Below are positions 16,266-24,958 of a stretch of 64,000 bases of DNA, one piece after another. How positions within the stretch are numbered: position 1 is the first letter of the stretch; every line of letters begins with the position of its first letter. The stretch covers positions 1 to 64,000 of the forward strand of contig JBEIIG010000006.1 in NCBI GenBank assembly GCA_040380855.1, written 5' to 3'. The notes beneath the pieces are model-generated. The model had not been told where the DNA came from. It worked only from the letters and a program-made list of their open reading frames with translations, and ran no database searches. The translations under genes and the position numbers were made by a program. The stretch is from VFMC01 sp040380855. GTDB taxonomy: Bacteria; Actinomycetota; Acidimicrobiia; Acidimicrobiales; Ilumatobacteraceae.

Positions 16266-17849
16266 TCAGGCCGTGAGCAGTGCGGCGAGCAGGTCGAGAT
16301 AGGGGCCCGACGCCACGTCGAGGCCCTCGCCGTAGAGCTTCACCTTCGGTTCGGTACCGCTGGGCCGCACCTGGAGGCGCAGGTCGGGGCCGCACTGCAG
16401 TCGCAGCAGGGTGGCTTCGTCGAACCATTCCACCGAGGTGACGGCCCGGTCGCCCACCTGGGTGGGCGGCGCGGCCCGCATCGCCGCCACGGCGGCCCGG
16501 CCGGCCACCGGGTCGATGCGCACCGACCGCTCGTCGGTGAGGTGCCGCCCGTACTGCGCGGTGATGGCGTCGAGTCGCTGCTGCAGCGTGACACCCTCGG
16601 CCTCGGCCAGCGCGGCGACCTCGGCCATCAGCACGGCGGCAGTGATGCCGTCTTTGTCGAGCGGGCGGCCGCACACCAGGTACCCGAGCGCCTGCTCGTA
16701 GCCGAACACGAAGCGCTGATCGGGCCGCTGCAGCACCGTGTGACCGATCCACTTGAAGCCCGTGAACGTCTCGGCGCTGTGCACCCCGTGTGCAGCAGCC
16801 ATACGGCCCAGCAGCGCCGACGACACGAGCGTGGTGACCACCAGGCGGTCGGCGCCGCTGGTGTGGCGCAGGATGTGGTCGGCGAGCAACCAGCCGATCT
16901 CGTCGCCGCTCAGCCGTCGCCAACCGCCCTCGGGCGTGGGGATGGCGGCACCGAGGCGGTCGGCGTCGGGGTCGTTGGCGAGGGCGATCGACGCATTCGT
17001 CGACGCAGCGAGCGCCAGCAGCAGGTCCATCGCGCCCGGTTCCTCGGGGTTGGGGAAGCCAACCGTGGGGAACGTGCCGTCGGGCTGCTGCTGCTCGGCC
17101 ACCACGATCGGCGCGGCGAGCCCCGCCCGCTCGAAGGCAGCGAGCAGCGTGGCCCCACCCACGCCGTGCAGGGCGGTGTAGGCGACGGGTCGGCCGGGCA
17201 GATCGGGCCGGAACCGAACGGCCGGCACCGCAGCGAGGTAGGCCTCGACGTGCTCGGGGCCGAGCATCTCGATGAGTGGGTGGTCGGCCGGCGCCAGCTC
17301 GACGGCGCACGGGTCGACCGCGTCGATGCATGCGGCGATCTGCTCGTCGGCGGGCGGCACGATCTGTGCACCGGTGCCGAGGTACACCTTGTAGCCGTTG
17401 TCGGCCGGCGGGTTGTGACTGGCGGTCACCATCACACCGGCCGACGCCTCGACCCCGGTGATGTTCCAGGCGAGCACCGGAGTGGGCACCACGTGCGGGA
17501 ACAGCAGCGCCCGCACCCCGCGAGCCGCGCACACCCGGGCCGTGTCGAGCGCGAACGCATCGCTCTTGCGCCGGGCGTCGTAGCCGATGATCACACTCGG
17601 CTGCACACCATCCGGGGCGGTGGCCAGCAGATGGTCGGCCAACCCGGCGGCGGCCTGGCGGACGACGAGGCGGTTCATCCGCTGCGGGCCGGCACCCACG
17701 GCGCCGCGCAGCCCGGCCGTGCCGAACTGCAGGCGCCCGGTGAACCGCACAGCCAACTCGTCGTCGGGTCCGGCCAACAACGCGGCCAGCTCGGCGCGCA
17801 TGTCGTCGTCGGGTTCGGCAGCGAGCCAGCGCTCGGCGGTCGATCTCAT
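16266..17849 (-). CDS. Phosphohexomutase (phosphoglucomutase/phosphomannomutase)
   Basis: 527 residues, alpha-D-phosphohexomutase superfamily. The phosphoserine loop is GVMVTASHNPPADNGYKVY (Ser near residue 140), the metal loop NDPDADR near residue 290, the sugar-recognition region FGYEQALGY, and the C-terminal phosphate site RPSGTEPKVKLY. It interconverts 1- and 6-phosphates of glucose or mannose. The length and FGTAGLRG start fit the PGM2/ManB-like group. Its ATG shares one base with the stop of the upstream PfkB kinase (TGATG), so the two are coupled. Confidence 0.92.
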   Translation of the reverse strand: MRSTAERWLAAEPDDDMRAELAALLAGPDDELAVRFTGRLQFGTAGLRGAVGAGPQRMNRLVVRQAAAGLADHLLATAPDGVQPSVIIGYDARRKSDAFALDTARVCAARGVRALLFPHVVPTPVLAWNITGVEASAGVMVTASHNPPADNGYKVYLGTGAQIVPPADEQIAACIDAVDPCAVELAPADHPLIEMLGPEHVEAYLAAVPAVRFRPDLPGRPVAYTALHGVGGATLLAAFERAGLAAPIVVAEQQQPDGTFPTVGFPNPEEPGAMDLLLALAASTNASIALANDPDADRLGAAIPTPEGGWRRLSGDEIGWLLADHILRHTSGADRLVVTTLVSSALLGRMAAAHGVHSAETFTGFKWIGHTVLQRPDQRFVFGYEQALGYLVCGRPLDKDGITAAVLMAEVAALAEAEGVTLQQRLDAITAQYGRHLTDERSVRIDPVAGRAAVAAMRAAPPTQVGDRAVTSVEWFDEATLLRLQCGPDLRLQVRPSGTEPKVKLYGEGLDVASGPYLDLLAALLTA

Positions 17850-18835
17850 CACGGCAGCAGGGTCTTCAGTTCGACCAGTGGCCGCGGGCCGACGTGCGAG
17901 ATCACCTCGGCAGCGGCGATCGAGCCCAGGCGGGCGCACTCGGGCAGGCTGTGGTCGCGGGTGTATCCGTACAGGAACCCGGCGGCGAACAGATCGCCCG
18001 CGCCGGTGGTGTCGAGTACCTGCTCGACCGGTTCGGCAGGCGCGTTCATCACCCCATCGGGGGTGACCACCAGGCAGCCGTCGGCACCCACCGTGATGAC
18101 GGCCAGGCTGCAGTCGCGCTGCACCTCGCGGATGGCGCGGTCGAGGCTGTCGACCTCGTACAGCGACACGAGTTCGAGCGAGTTGCCGAACAAGATGTCG
18201 ACCTCGTCGGCCACCAGCGCCCGGAAGTCGTCGCGGTGGCGGTCGACGCAGAACGAGTCGCTCAGCGTGAGGCTCACTTCGCGCTGATGCTCGTGGGCCA
18301 CCCGCGCCGCGTGACGGAACGCCTCTTTGGCCTCCGGGCGGTCGTAGAGGTAGCCCTCCATGTACAGCACCTTGCCCGCAGCCACCGTTGCTTCGTCGAT
18401 GTCGGCGGGCCGCAGCAGCGACGACACACCGAGATAGGTGTTCATCGTGCGCTCGGCGTCGGGGGTGACCACGATGATGCACCGACCCGTGGGCGTGTCG
18501 CCGTCGGGGCGACCGGCACGGAACTGCACACCCACAGCGCGCAGGTCGTGGCCGAACACCCGGCCGAGATCGTCGTGGCTCACCTTGCCGATGTACGCAG
18601 CCCGCCCGCCGAAGCTGGCGACACCCACCACGGTGTTGGCCGCCGATCCGCCGCTCATCTGGATGGCGCTGCCGAGTGCCCGGTAGAGGTGCATCGCCCG
18701 ATCGGTGTCGACCAGGGTCATCGACCCCTTCACCAACTCGTGATGGGTGAGGAACCAGTCGTCGGCGTGCGAGATGACGTCGACGAGGGCGTTGCCGATT
18801 CCCACCACGTCGAACTCGATGTCGGTCTGCGGCAC
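17849..18835 (-). CDS. PfkB-family carbohydrate/adenosine kinase
   Basis: 328 residues. Hallmarks are GGSAANTVVGVASFGG near residue 65 and the C-terminal ATP/catalytic motif DTTGAGDLFAAGFLYG. The overall layout resembles bacterial adenosine kinase-like sugar kinases, which phosphorylate a nucleoside or sugar hydroxyl. GTG 18835 is preferred over an upstream ATG because a TAGCGT hexamer sits 8 bases before it and the extra 14 residues look non-homologous. It is first in the operon with the phosphohexomutase. Confidence 0.88.
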   Translation of the reverse strand: MPQTDIEFDVVGIGNALVDVISHADDWFLTHHELVKGSMTLVDTDRAMHLYRALGSAIQMSGGSAANTVVGVASFGGRAAYIGKVSHDDLGRVFGHDLRAVGVQFRAGRPDGDTPTGRCIIVVTPDAERTMNTYLGVSSLLRPADIDEATVAAGKVLYMEGYLYDRPEAKEAFRHAARVAHEHQREVSLTLSDSFCVDRHRDDFRALVADEVDILFGNSLELVSLYEVDSLDRAIREVQRDCSLAVITVGADGCLVVTPDGVMNAPAEPVEQVLDTTGAGDLFAAGFLYGYTRDHSLPECARLGSIAAAEVISHVGPRPLVELKTLLP

Positions 18836-18843
18836 GGCAGATG

Positions 18844-18849
18844 ACGCTA
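18844..18849 (-). promoter_or_regulatory. -10 hexamer TAGCGT, leaderless promoter for PfkB gene
   Basis: On the minus strand TAGCGT lies 8 bases before GTG 18835. It is part of a compact divergent promoter with 18881-18886. Confidence 0.45.
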
Positions 18850-18880
18850 CCCGGTCGTCTCGGGCACTGGCTCGCATCGG

Positions 18881-18886
18881 TAGCCT
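18881..18886 (+). promoter_or_regulatory. -10 hexamer TAGCCT, leaderless promoter for aminopeptidase
   Basis: TAGCCT lies 8 bases before GTG 18895. It decides that start over the upstream in-frame ATG at 18841. Confidence 0.45.
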
Positions 18887-18894
18887 CGGCGGTC

Positions 18895-21417
18895 GTGACC
18901 GACGATCCGTACCGCCTCCCTCGCACCGTGCTGCCCACCCGCTACGACCTGGTGCTCGAGCCCGATCTGGCCGCGGCGGCGTTCAGCGGCCGCGTCGACA
19001 TCGCCCTCGACGTGGTCGAAGCGGTCGACCGGCTGGTGCTGAACGCCGACGAACTCGACATCGTCGCCGTGCGGGTGAACGGCGCGCTGGTCGACAGCCA
19101 CCATCTCGACGCCGCCACCGAGCGGCTGGTCGTCGAGCACGCCCTCGCCCCCGGTGCCGCCACGCTGAGCATCGAGTTCACGGGCACCCTGAACGACAAG
19201 CTGCGCGGCTGGTACCGCAGCACGTTCCGCGACGCCGACGGCAACGAACAGGTCATCGCCACCAGCCAGATGCAGGCCACCGACTGCCGCCGCGCATTCC
19301 CCTGCTGGGACGAACCCGACTTCAAGGCCGTCTTCGCCGTCACCCTGGTGGTCGAGCCGCACCTCGTCGCCGTCTCGAACGGCGCCGAGGTCGATCGCAC
19401 CGCCCAGGCCGACGGCAAGCACGCAGTCCGCTTCGCCGACACGATGCCGATGAGCACCTATCTGGTGGCGTTCGTGGTGGGCCCGCTGGCGGTCACCGAG
19501 CCCGTGCTGGTGCCACTGCTCGGCGACACCGGTCGCACCATCCCGCTGCGCATCGTGCACGTGCCCGGCAAGGAGCACCTCACCGAGTTCGGCCTGCGCA
19601 CGGGCGAGTTCGCGCTCGGCTGGTACCAGCAGTACTACGGCCTGCCCTACCCCACCGACAAGTGCGACATGATCGCCCTGCCCGACTTCGCCGCCGGCGC
19701 GATGGAGAACCTCGGCTGCATCACCTATCGCGAGAACCTGCTGCTCGCCGATCCGGCCACCAGCACACAGGCCGAACGCCAGACCATCGCCGACGTCATC
19801 ACCCACGAGCTGGCCCACATGTGGTTCGGCGATCTGGTGACGATGCGTTGGTGGAACGGCATCTGGTTGAACGAGGCGTTCGCCACGTTCATGGAGGTGG
19901 CCTGCTGCGACGCCTACCGGCCCGACTGGCAGCGTTGGACCAGCTTCGGCCTCGAGCGCAGCATGGCCTTCGAGGTCGACTCGCTGGCCAGCACCCGTGC
20001 CGTCGAGTTCCCCGTGTTCGCCCCGGCCGACTGCGACGGCATGTTCGACGTGCTCACCTATCAAAAGGGCGGCGCACTGCTGCGCATGCTCGAGCAGTAC
20101 CTCGGTGTCGAAGCCTTCCGCGCCGGTGTGAACCATTACCTGCGCACCCACGCCTACGCGAACACCGAGACCGGCGACCTGTGGGACGCGATCGAGGCGA
20201 TGAACCCCGACATGCCCGTGCGCCGGATGATGGACAGCTGGATCTGGCAGCCCGGCTATCCGCTGGTGCTCGCCCGGCTCGACGGCACCGACCTGGTGCT
20301 CAGCCAGCAGCGCTTCGCGTTCGGCACCACCGACGACCCGACGCTGTGGGTGGTGCCGGTGCACGTGCGCAACGGCGGCACCGAGCAGCGGGTGCTGCTC
20401 GACGGCGACACGGTGCGGGTGCACCTCACCGCGCCCGACGAGGCCGTGATCGTGAACGCCGGCGGGCACGGCTTCATGCGGGTGGGCTACGACGCCACCC
20501 TGCGCAGCCGTCTCGACGGGGCCGCGCTGGCCACGCTGTCGACCATCGAGCGCTACAACCTGGTCGACGACGCCTGGAACGAGTGCGTCGCCGGCCGGCT
20601 CGACGCGGCCGGGCTGCTCGCCCTGCTCGAAGGCTTCGGCGGCGAGCGCGACCTGGCGGTGTGGCAGGCCGTGGCGATGGCCCTGCGCGGGCTCGGCAGG
20701 CTGATCGACGGCGAGGCGCACGCCGCGTTCCGAGGGCGGGTGCGCGCCCTCGCGGCGCCTGCCCTCGCTGCGCTCGGCTGGCAGCCGTCGACCGGTGAGG
20801 ACGACCTGACGGGCAAGCTCCGCGGTCTGCTGGTGGGCCTCGTGGCCGTGCTCGGCGACGACGCCGACGCGCAGGCGCGCTGCCGGGCCATCTTCGACGC
20901 ACCCGACGGTGTGCACCCCGAACTCGTGGCGGCCGCCACCACCGTCGTGGCCGCGATCGGTGGCGAGGAGGAGTACGAGCGGCTCCTGCACGGGTTCCGG
21001 CACGGTGCCACTCCGCAGGAGCAGTTGCGTCATCTCTATGCGCTCGGCGACCTGCCCGACGCGGCCCTGGTGCAGCGGGTGTGCGAACTGGCGCTCAGCG
21101 ACGAGGTGAAGACGATGAACGCCCCGTTCCTGCTGCAGCGCTGCATCGCCAACCGCCATCACGGCGTGCAGGCATGGCAGTTCGTCCGCCAGCACTGGGC
21201 CGAGATCAACGACCGGTTCCCCGCCAACCTCATCGTGCGCGTGGCCGATCCGGCCAAGTTGCTCAACACGCCCGAGGTGGTGGCCGACGTGCAGGCGTTC
21301 TTCACCGAACACCCCATTCCGCAGTCGACCAAGACGCTCGACCAGGTGCTCGAGCGTCAGCGCGTGAACGCGGCGCTGCGGGCCCGCGAAGAGGCCGCCT
21401 TCAGCGCTGCACTCTGA
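18895..21417 (+). CDS. pepN: M1-family aminopeptidase N
   Basis: 840 residues, normal for actinobacterial PepN. The substrate-recognition motif GAMENLG is near residue 270, and the zinc site HELAHMWFGD with NEAFA (H-E-x-x-H-x18-E) lies around residues 304-327. A C-terminal helical ERAP1-like domain completes the protein. It removes N-terminal residues from peptides. The start is GTG 18895, supported by a leaderless -10. The mobile island begins immediately after its TGA, which doubles as the target duplication, so the protein is intact. Confidence 0.92.
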   Translation: MTDDPYRLPRTVLPTRYDLVLEPDLAAAAFSGRVDIALDVVEAVDRLVLNADELDIVAVRVNGALVDSHHLDAATERLVVEHALAPGAATLSIEFTGTLNDKLRGWYRSTFRDADGNEQVIATSQMQATDCRRAFPCWDEPDFKAVFAVTLVVEPHLVAVSNGAEVDRTAQADGKHAVRFADTMPMSTYLVAFVVGPLAVTEPVLVPLLGDTGRTIPLRIVHVPGKEHLTEFGLRTGEFALGWYQQYYGLPYPTDKCDMIALPDFAAGAMENLGCITYRENLLLADPATSTQAERQTIADVITHELAHMWFGDLVTMRWWNGIWLNEAFATFMEVACCDAYRPDWQRWTSFGLERSMAFEVDSLASTRAVEFPVFAPADCDGMFDVLTYQKGGALLRMLEQYLGVEAFRAGVNHYLRTHAYANTETGDLWDAIEAMNPDMPVRRMMDSWIWQPGYPLVLARLDGTDLVLSQQRFAFGTTDDPTLWVVPVHVRNGGTEQRVLLDGDTVRVHLTAPDEAVIVNAGGHGFMRVGYDATLRSRLDGAALATLSTIERYNLVDDAWNECVAGRLDAAGLLALLEGFGGERDLAVWQAVAMALRGLGRLIDGEAHAAFRGRVRALAAPALAALGWQPSTGEDDLTGKLRGLLVGLVAVLGDDADAQARCRAIFDAPDGVHPELVAAATTVVAAIGGEEEYERLLHGFRHGATPQEQLRHLYALGDLPDAALVQRVCELALSDEVKTMNAPFLLQRCIANRHHGVQAWQFVRQHWAEINDRFPANLIVRVADPAKLLNTPEVVADVQAFFTEHPIPQSTKTLDQVLERQRVNAALRAREEAAFSAAL
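21415..21417. repeat. Left target-site duplication TGA
   Basis: TGA here and at 25144-25146 directly flank the inverted repeats of the mobile island. A 3-bp T-N-A duplication fits the IS1031-type branch of the IS5 family as I recall it. The left copy is the pepN stop codon. Confidence 0.65.
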
Positions 21418-21433
21418 CAGGGTGTGTCCCATT
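21418..21433 (+). repeat. Left terminal inverted repeat of the IS5-like element
   Basis: CAGGGTGTGTCCCATT. It pairs with 25128-25143 with one mismatch at the fourth base. Confidence 0.85.
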
Positions 21434-21474
21434 TCGAGCCTCAAGAAGTTCTGGGTGACGACCGATGATCTCGG

Positions 21475-22281
21475 GTGCCGTATCCGACTGATCTGACCGA
21501 CAACCAGTGGGAGCTGTTGGGCCCGTTGTTGTCGCCTTCGTGCAAGCGCGGGCCGAAGCATGGTGCCGATCTGCGGTACGTGGTTGATGCGATGTTGTAT
21601 GTCACGCACACCGGCTGCCAGTGGCGGTTCCTGCCGTCCGAGTTCGGTCCGTGGACACGGGTGTGGTCGCAGTTCCGGCGCTGGACACGCAACGGGACCT
21701 GGACACGGGTGTTGGCGGCGGTGCATGAACAGGCACGGTTGGTCGAGGGTCGGGCGGAACGAAAGCCGTCGATGGTGGTGATCGACACACATTTGGCCCG
21801 TGGTGGTTCTCGGGGTGGGGTGACGTTCCATGACCGTGGCGGCCCGTACGGGCGGACGAACGGTGCGAAACGGGCGATCGCCGTTGACCGGACCGGTCTG
21901 CCGTTGGCTGCACGTGTCGTGCCGGCCTCGACCACCGAGCAGGTTGCGGCCGGGATGCTGTTGGATGACATGGTCGCGGCCGGCCAGTCGGAGCGCCTCG
22001 CGTTGGTGATGGTCGATCGTGGCACGTCGGTGAAAGCAGCCCGAGAACTGTCGGCGAAGCATCGATGTGAGGTGCGACGTGTCGGCTGGGATGAACCACA
22101 GTTGGACGAGCACGGACGGAAGGCGTTCCGTCCGATTGCGCACGCGTGGCGGGTCGAAGTCGCGCACGGGACGCTCGGATGGTCGCGACGGTTGGCGAAG
22201 TCGTTCGAGAACACGACACGGTCGGCGACCGGCTGGCTGCAACTCGCATGCGTGGTCGCCTGTCTCGACGTGCTGCGCTGA
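21475..22281 (+). CDS. IS5-family DDE transposase
   Basis: 268 residues in one uninterrupted frame from GTG 21475. The N-terminus has the IS5 motif YPTDLTDNQWELLGPLLSP. Catalytic residues are present: Asp104 in VVIDTHLARG, Asp181 in LVMVDRGTS, and Glu228 in WRVEVAHGTLGWSRRL. It has no frameshift or premature stop, so it may still be active on the 16-bp ends. It uses TTG and GTT codons more than the host genes around it. The nested element inserted directly after its TGA. Confidence 0.9.
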   Translation: MPYPTDLTDNQWELLGPLLSPSCKRGPKHGADLRYVVDAMLYVTHTGCQWRFLPSEFGPWTRVWSQFRRWTRNGTWTRVLAAVHEQARLVEGRAERKPSMVVIDTHLARGGSRGGVTFHDRGGPYGRTNGAKRAIAVDRTGLPLAARVVPASTTEQVAAGMLLDDMVAAGQSERLALVMVDRGTSVKAARELSAKHRCEVRRVGWDEPQLDEHGRKAFRPIAHAWRVEVAHGTLGWSRRLAKSFENTTRSATGWLQLACVVACLDVLR

Positions 22282-22286
22282 CTCAT
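22282..22286. repeat. Left target-site duplication CTCAT of nested element
   Basis: CTCAT directly follows the transposase stop and is repeated at 23540-23544 immediately outside the other end of the nested element. Confidence 0.7.
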
Positions 22287-22306
22287 TGTGATTTTGCACA
22301 CTGACA
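22287..22306 (+). repeat. Left terminal repeat of nested element
   Basis: Begins TGTGA and pairs with 23518-23539, which ends TCACA. Confidence 0.75.
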
Positions 22307-22506
22307 TTCCCCATCTCTTGCATCGCTGACACGCCCGATTTTCACCACTGACACGACCCTTTTTCGTGTGACACGGCGCCAGCGGCGCTAATCCGACCGC
22401 CAGGCACGCAGCTCAACGAGTCGCCGTGCGTCCTCGGTGCGCCCGGACAACTCTCCCCGAGAGATCGCTGCGCGCTGGCATTCCCTGCGTCTGCGGAACT
22501 GCTCGG

Positions 22507-22512
22507 TACAGT
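22507..22512 (+). promoter_or_regulatory. -10 hexamer TACAGT, leaderless promoter for the kinase
   Basis: TACAGT lies 6 bases before ATG 22519, the same design as host genes here. The passenger gene therefore seems equipped for expression in this type of host. Confidence 0.45.
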
Positions 22513-22518
22513 CGAGCC

Positions 22519-23430
22519 ATGGACCTCGGCGGTTACGACACGGCAGAAGCGACCAGGTTCCTCACCGAGCACGACTTCCGGCCGGTCGGCGTCGCGTTGG
22601 CCGGCGAAGGAGCATGGTCACGATGCTTCGGGTTCCGCCACGACGGGGTCGATCTCGTCGTCCGCTTCGGCGCGCACCTCGAGGATTTCGCCAAGGACGA
22701 CCACGCCCAACACTTCGCCCGCCCCGGGCTGCCAGCCCCGTCCGTGCTCGCCGTCGGCCCAGCCGGCGGCGGCCACTACGCTATGTCGGCACGCTGCTTC
22801 GGGACCCCGATCGAGCATGCCACACCGGCCCAGTGGGACGCCCTGTTACCGTCCGTCGTGACGATGTTCGACGCGTTGCGGTCCTGCGCCGTCGCACCTG
22901 GTGCCGGGTGGGGGCTGTGGAGGGCGAACGGGACCGCGCCTCAGGAGGGATGGCGCCACGCACTGTTGTCCGTCGCCGACGAGCATCCCCGCCACAGTGG
23001 ATGGCGCTCCAAGCTCGACGCGCATCACGGGGCGAAGGAAGCGTTCGCGTGGGGGCTGGGCCTGCTGGATGAAGCCGCGATCGACAACGTCCCGCATGCA
23101 GTGATCCACAGCGACCTGATCAACCGCAACGTCCATGTCGTCGACGATCAGGTCACCGGGGTGTTCGACTGGGGCTGCTCGATGTACGGCGACCCGTTGT
23201 ACGAGCTGGCATGGTTCCAGTTCTACGCGCCGTGGTACCCGCACCTCGACATCGCCGCGCTCACAGCCGGTGTCCTGGCCTGCGACCGGGCCGGCAGCCA
23301 CACCGAGCGGCTCCTCGCAGCTATGATGCACATCGGGCTCGGCTCGATCGTCTACGGGGCGGCCCGCAACGCCGGCGACGACATCGGCGATGCGATCGCC
23401 CGGATGAAGGCCATCGCCGCTCGCTCCTGA
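22519..23430 (+). CDS. Aminoglycoside/hygromycin phosphotransferase-like kinase
   Basis: 303 residues of the APH/choline-kinase fold. The catalytic loop is VIHSDLINRNV (His197, Asp199, Asn204) and the metal Asp217 is in TGVFDWGC. Compared from memory with hygromycin B phosphotransferase (APH(4)), the order and spacing match well: GEGAWSRCFGFRHDG, then FAKDDHAQHFARPGLPAPSV, then the loop with SMYGDPLYELAWFQFYAPW. It likely phosphorylates an aminocyclitol antibiotic or similar hydroxyl compound, though the true substrate is unproven. It is intact and sits alone inside the nested mobile element. ATG 22519 is supported by TACAGT. Confidence 0.8.
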   Translation: MDLGGYDTAEATRFLTEHDFRPVGVALAGEGAWSRCFGFRHDGVDLVVRFGAHLEDFAKDDHAQHFARPGLPAPSVLAVGPAGGGHYAMSARCFGTPIEHATPAQWDALLPSVVTMFDALRSCAVAPGAGWGLWRANGTAPQEGWRHALLSVADEHPRHSGWRSKLDAHHGAKEAFAWGLGLLDEAAIDNVPHAVIHSDLINRNVHVVDDQVTGVFDWGCSMYGDPLYELAWFQFYAPWYPHLDIAALTAGVLACDRAGSHTERLLAAMMHIGLGSIVYGAARNAGDDIGDAIARMKAIAARS

Positions 23431-23517
23431 AAGCGACGCGCCCGATCGGGCAGTCGAGGCGGGCGGGCGCAATGGCTGAAAAGCGGACCCCTGACATCAG
23501 GTATGAAAAATCTGGCG

Positions 23518-23539
23518 TGTCAGTGAGTGCAAAGTCACA
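23518..23539 (-). repeat. Right terminal repeat of nested element
   Basis: Inverted copy of 22287-22306, ending TCACA and followed by the CTCAT duplication at 23540-23544. Confidence 0.75.
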
Positions 23540-23544
23540 CTCAT
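23540..23544. repeat. Right target-site duplication CTCAT
   Basis: Second copy of 22282-22286. Confidence 0.7.
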
Positions 23545-23584
23545 GAGTGTCGAGACGGTTGCTGTGTAACACCCTTCGCGCACA

Positions 23585-24958
23585 ATGACAGGCATGGGGG
23601 CGGCGGCGGGCGAAGACGACGGGAACGGTGTGCTCATCTCGCACACTGGACACGCGCTCGTGCGTCGGACAGCGTTCCGGTTCGCAGCCGACCTGAACCA
23701 GTCGCAGACCCAGATGTTCTTCTCGTGTGCAGGGGCACGACGGTTCGCGTTCAACCATCACATCGCACGGGTGAAAGGCAACCTCGACATCCGCCGCGCC
23801 GAGCACGAAGCTGGTGCCGGCAAGGAGCAGATGACTCGGTCGTTGTCGTGGTCGAAGGTGTCGTTCATCAACGAGTTCAATGCGTGGAAGAACGGCCAGT
23901 TGGACACGTCACCGAGCAACGATGATGGCACCCGTGGCCTTGCGTGGCGCGACCAGGTGCCAGCCGATGTGTTCGAGTGCGCGTCAGTGGACGCCGCGCA
24001 GGCGTTGGCGAACTTCTCCAACTCTGTGTCCGGTGTTCGCAAAGGCAAGAGGGCAGGGTTCGCGCGGTTCAAGTCGAAGCACCATTCGACACCGGCGTTC
24101 CGGCTCCGTTCCAAGTCGAAGCCGGGTGCGGCTGCACCGATCCGGGTGACCGGTCCGCACACCATCCGGTTGCAGAAGCTCGGCGAGGTACGCATCCTCG
24201 GCTCGACGAAACGGCTGCGGCGCATGATCGGCGCAGGCAGGTTCCATGTGCATTCCGCGTCGATGCGCTTCGAACAGGGACGTTGGTGGATCTCGATCGA
24301 GGGTGCCGCCGCCGTGTTCCATCACGAACGCCGCTCACCCGCGGGACGGCACCCGAAGCCAGCCGGTGTCGATCGTGGTGTGAAAGACCTTGCGGTGTTC
24401 GCCGACACCGATGGTGACGTGCTGCACGTCGTGAAGGCGGTGAAATCGTTGCAGTCAGCCGAACAACGCCTGAAGCGCGCCAACCAGGCCCTGTCGAGAA
24501 CCAAACCAGGGTCCAACGGCCGCCGAAAGGCACGGGCCCGGCTCACGAAGCTCCATGCACGCATCGGCAACATTCGAGCCGACGCGTCGCACAAGGCATC
24601 CCACTGGGCGGCCACCAGCCTCACCAGGTTGACCGTCGAGGATCTGAACGTCGAAGGGATGAAGCAGCTCCGCACGCTCGCCAAGACGGTCTCGGACGCC
24701 GGCATGGGAGAGTTCGGTCAGCAACTGGCATACAAGGCCGGCTGGTACGGGCTCGAGCTCCTCGAGGCCGACCGGTGGTTCCCGTCATCGAAGACCTGCT
24801 CCAGGTGCGGGCACGTCAAAGCGTCGCTCGAGCTGTCCGAACGCACCTACCGCTGCGACCACTGCGGGCATGTCGCCGATCGCGACGTGAACGCGGCCAT
24901 CAACCTCGCCCGCTGGCCGCACAAACACATCTACGCGCCGCTTCCCGCGGCAGCCTGA
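23585..24958 (+). CDS. tnpB: TnpB RNA-guided nuclease
   Basis: 457 residues. It has an N-terminal RTAFRFAADLNQSQTQMFF region, then a split RuvC nuclease: Asp263 in GVDRGVKDLAVFA, Glu352 in LTVEDLNVEGM, and a final Asp in VADRDVNAAINLA (432-434). A zinc ribbon (C405, C408, C424, C427) sits between the last two. All nuclease residues are intact. TnpB proteins are omega-RNA-guided DNA nucleases of IS200/IS605 and IS607 transposons. No TnpA partner is present in the window. The start could be ATG 23585 or 23594. Confidence 0.92.
   Translation: MTGMGAAAGEDDGNGVLISHTGHALVRRTAFRFAADLNQSQTQMFFSCAGARRFAFNHHIARVKGNLDIRRAEHEAGAGKEQMTRSLSWSKVSFINEFNAWKNGQLDTSPSNDDGTRGLAWRDQVPADVFECASVDAAQALANFSNSVSGVRKGKRAGFARFKSKHHSTPAFRLRSKSKPGAAAPIRVTGPHTIRLQKLGEVRILGSTKRLRRMIGAGRFHVHSASMRFEQGRWWISIEGAAAVFHHERRSPAGRHPKPAGVDRGVKDLAVFADTDGDVLHVVKAVKSLQSAEQRLKRANQALSRTKPGSNGRRKARARLTKLHARIGNIRADASHKASHWAATSLTRLTVEDLNVEGMKQLRTLAKTVSDAGMGEFGQQLAYKAGWYGLELLEADRWFPSSKTCSRCGHVKASLELSERTYRCDHCGHVADRDVNAAINLARWPHKHIYAPLPAAA

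Larger units (their letters stand above)
22287..23539. mobile_element. Nested 1253-bp element with IS21-like ends and a kinase gene
   Basis: The left end TGTGATTTTGCACACTGACA (22287-22306) is mirrored by the right end 23518-23539, with one mismatch and a 2-base length difference. Both are flanked by CTCAT. Secondary copies of CTGACACGCC-type repeats follow inside each end (22326-22355; and 23497-23526 on the other strand). Multiple end repeats, TG...CA termini and a 5-bp duplication are traits of IS21-family ends. No transposase or helper gene is inside; the only gene is the phosphotransferase. It looks like a non-autonomous, passenger-carrying element. Confidence 0.75.

Noticed and set aside
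18847..22332. An 1161-codon minus-strand frame opposite pepN and the transposase
   Set aside because: It crosses the mobile-element boundary and has no domain; both opposite genes have complete catalytic motifs.
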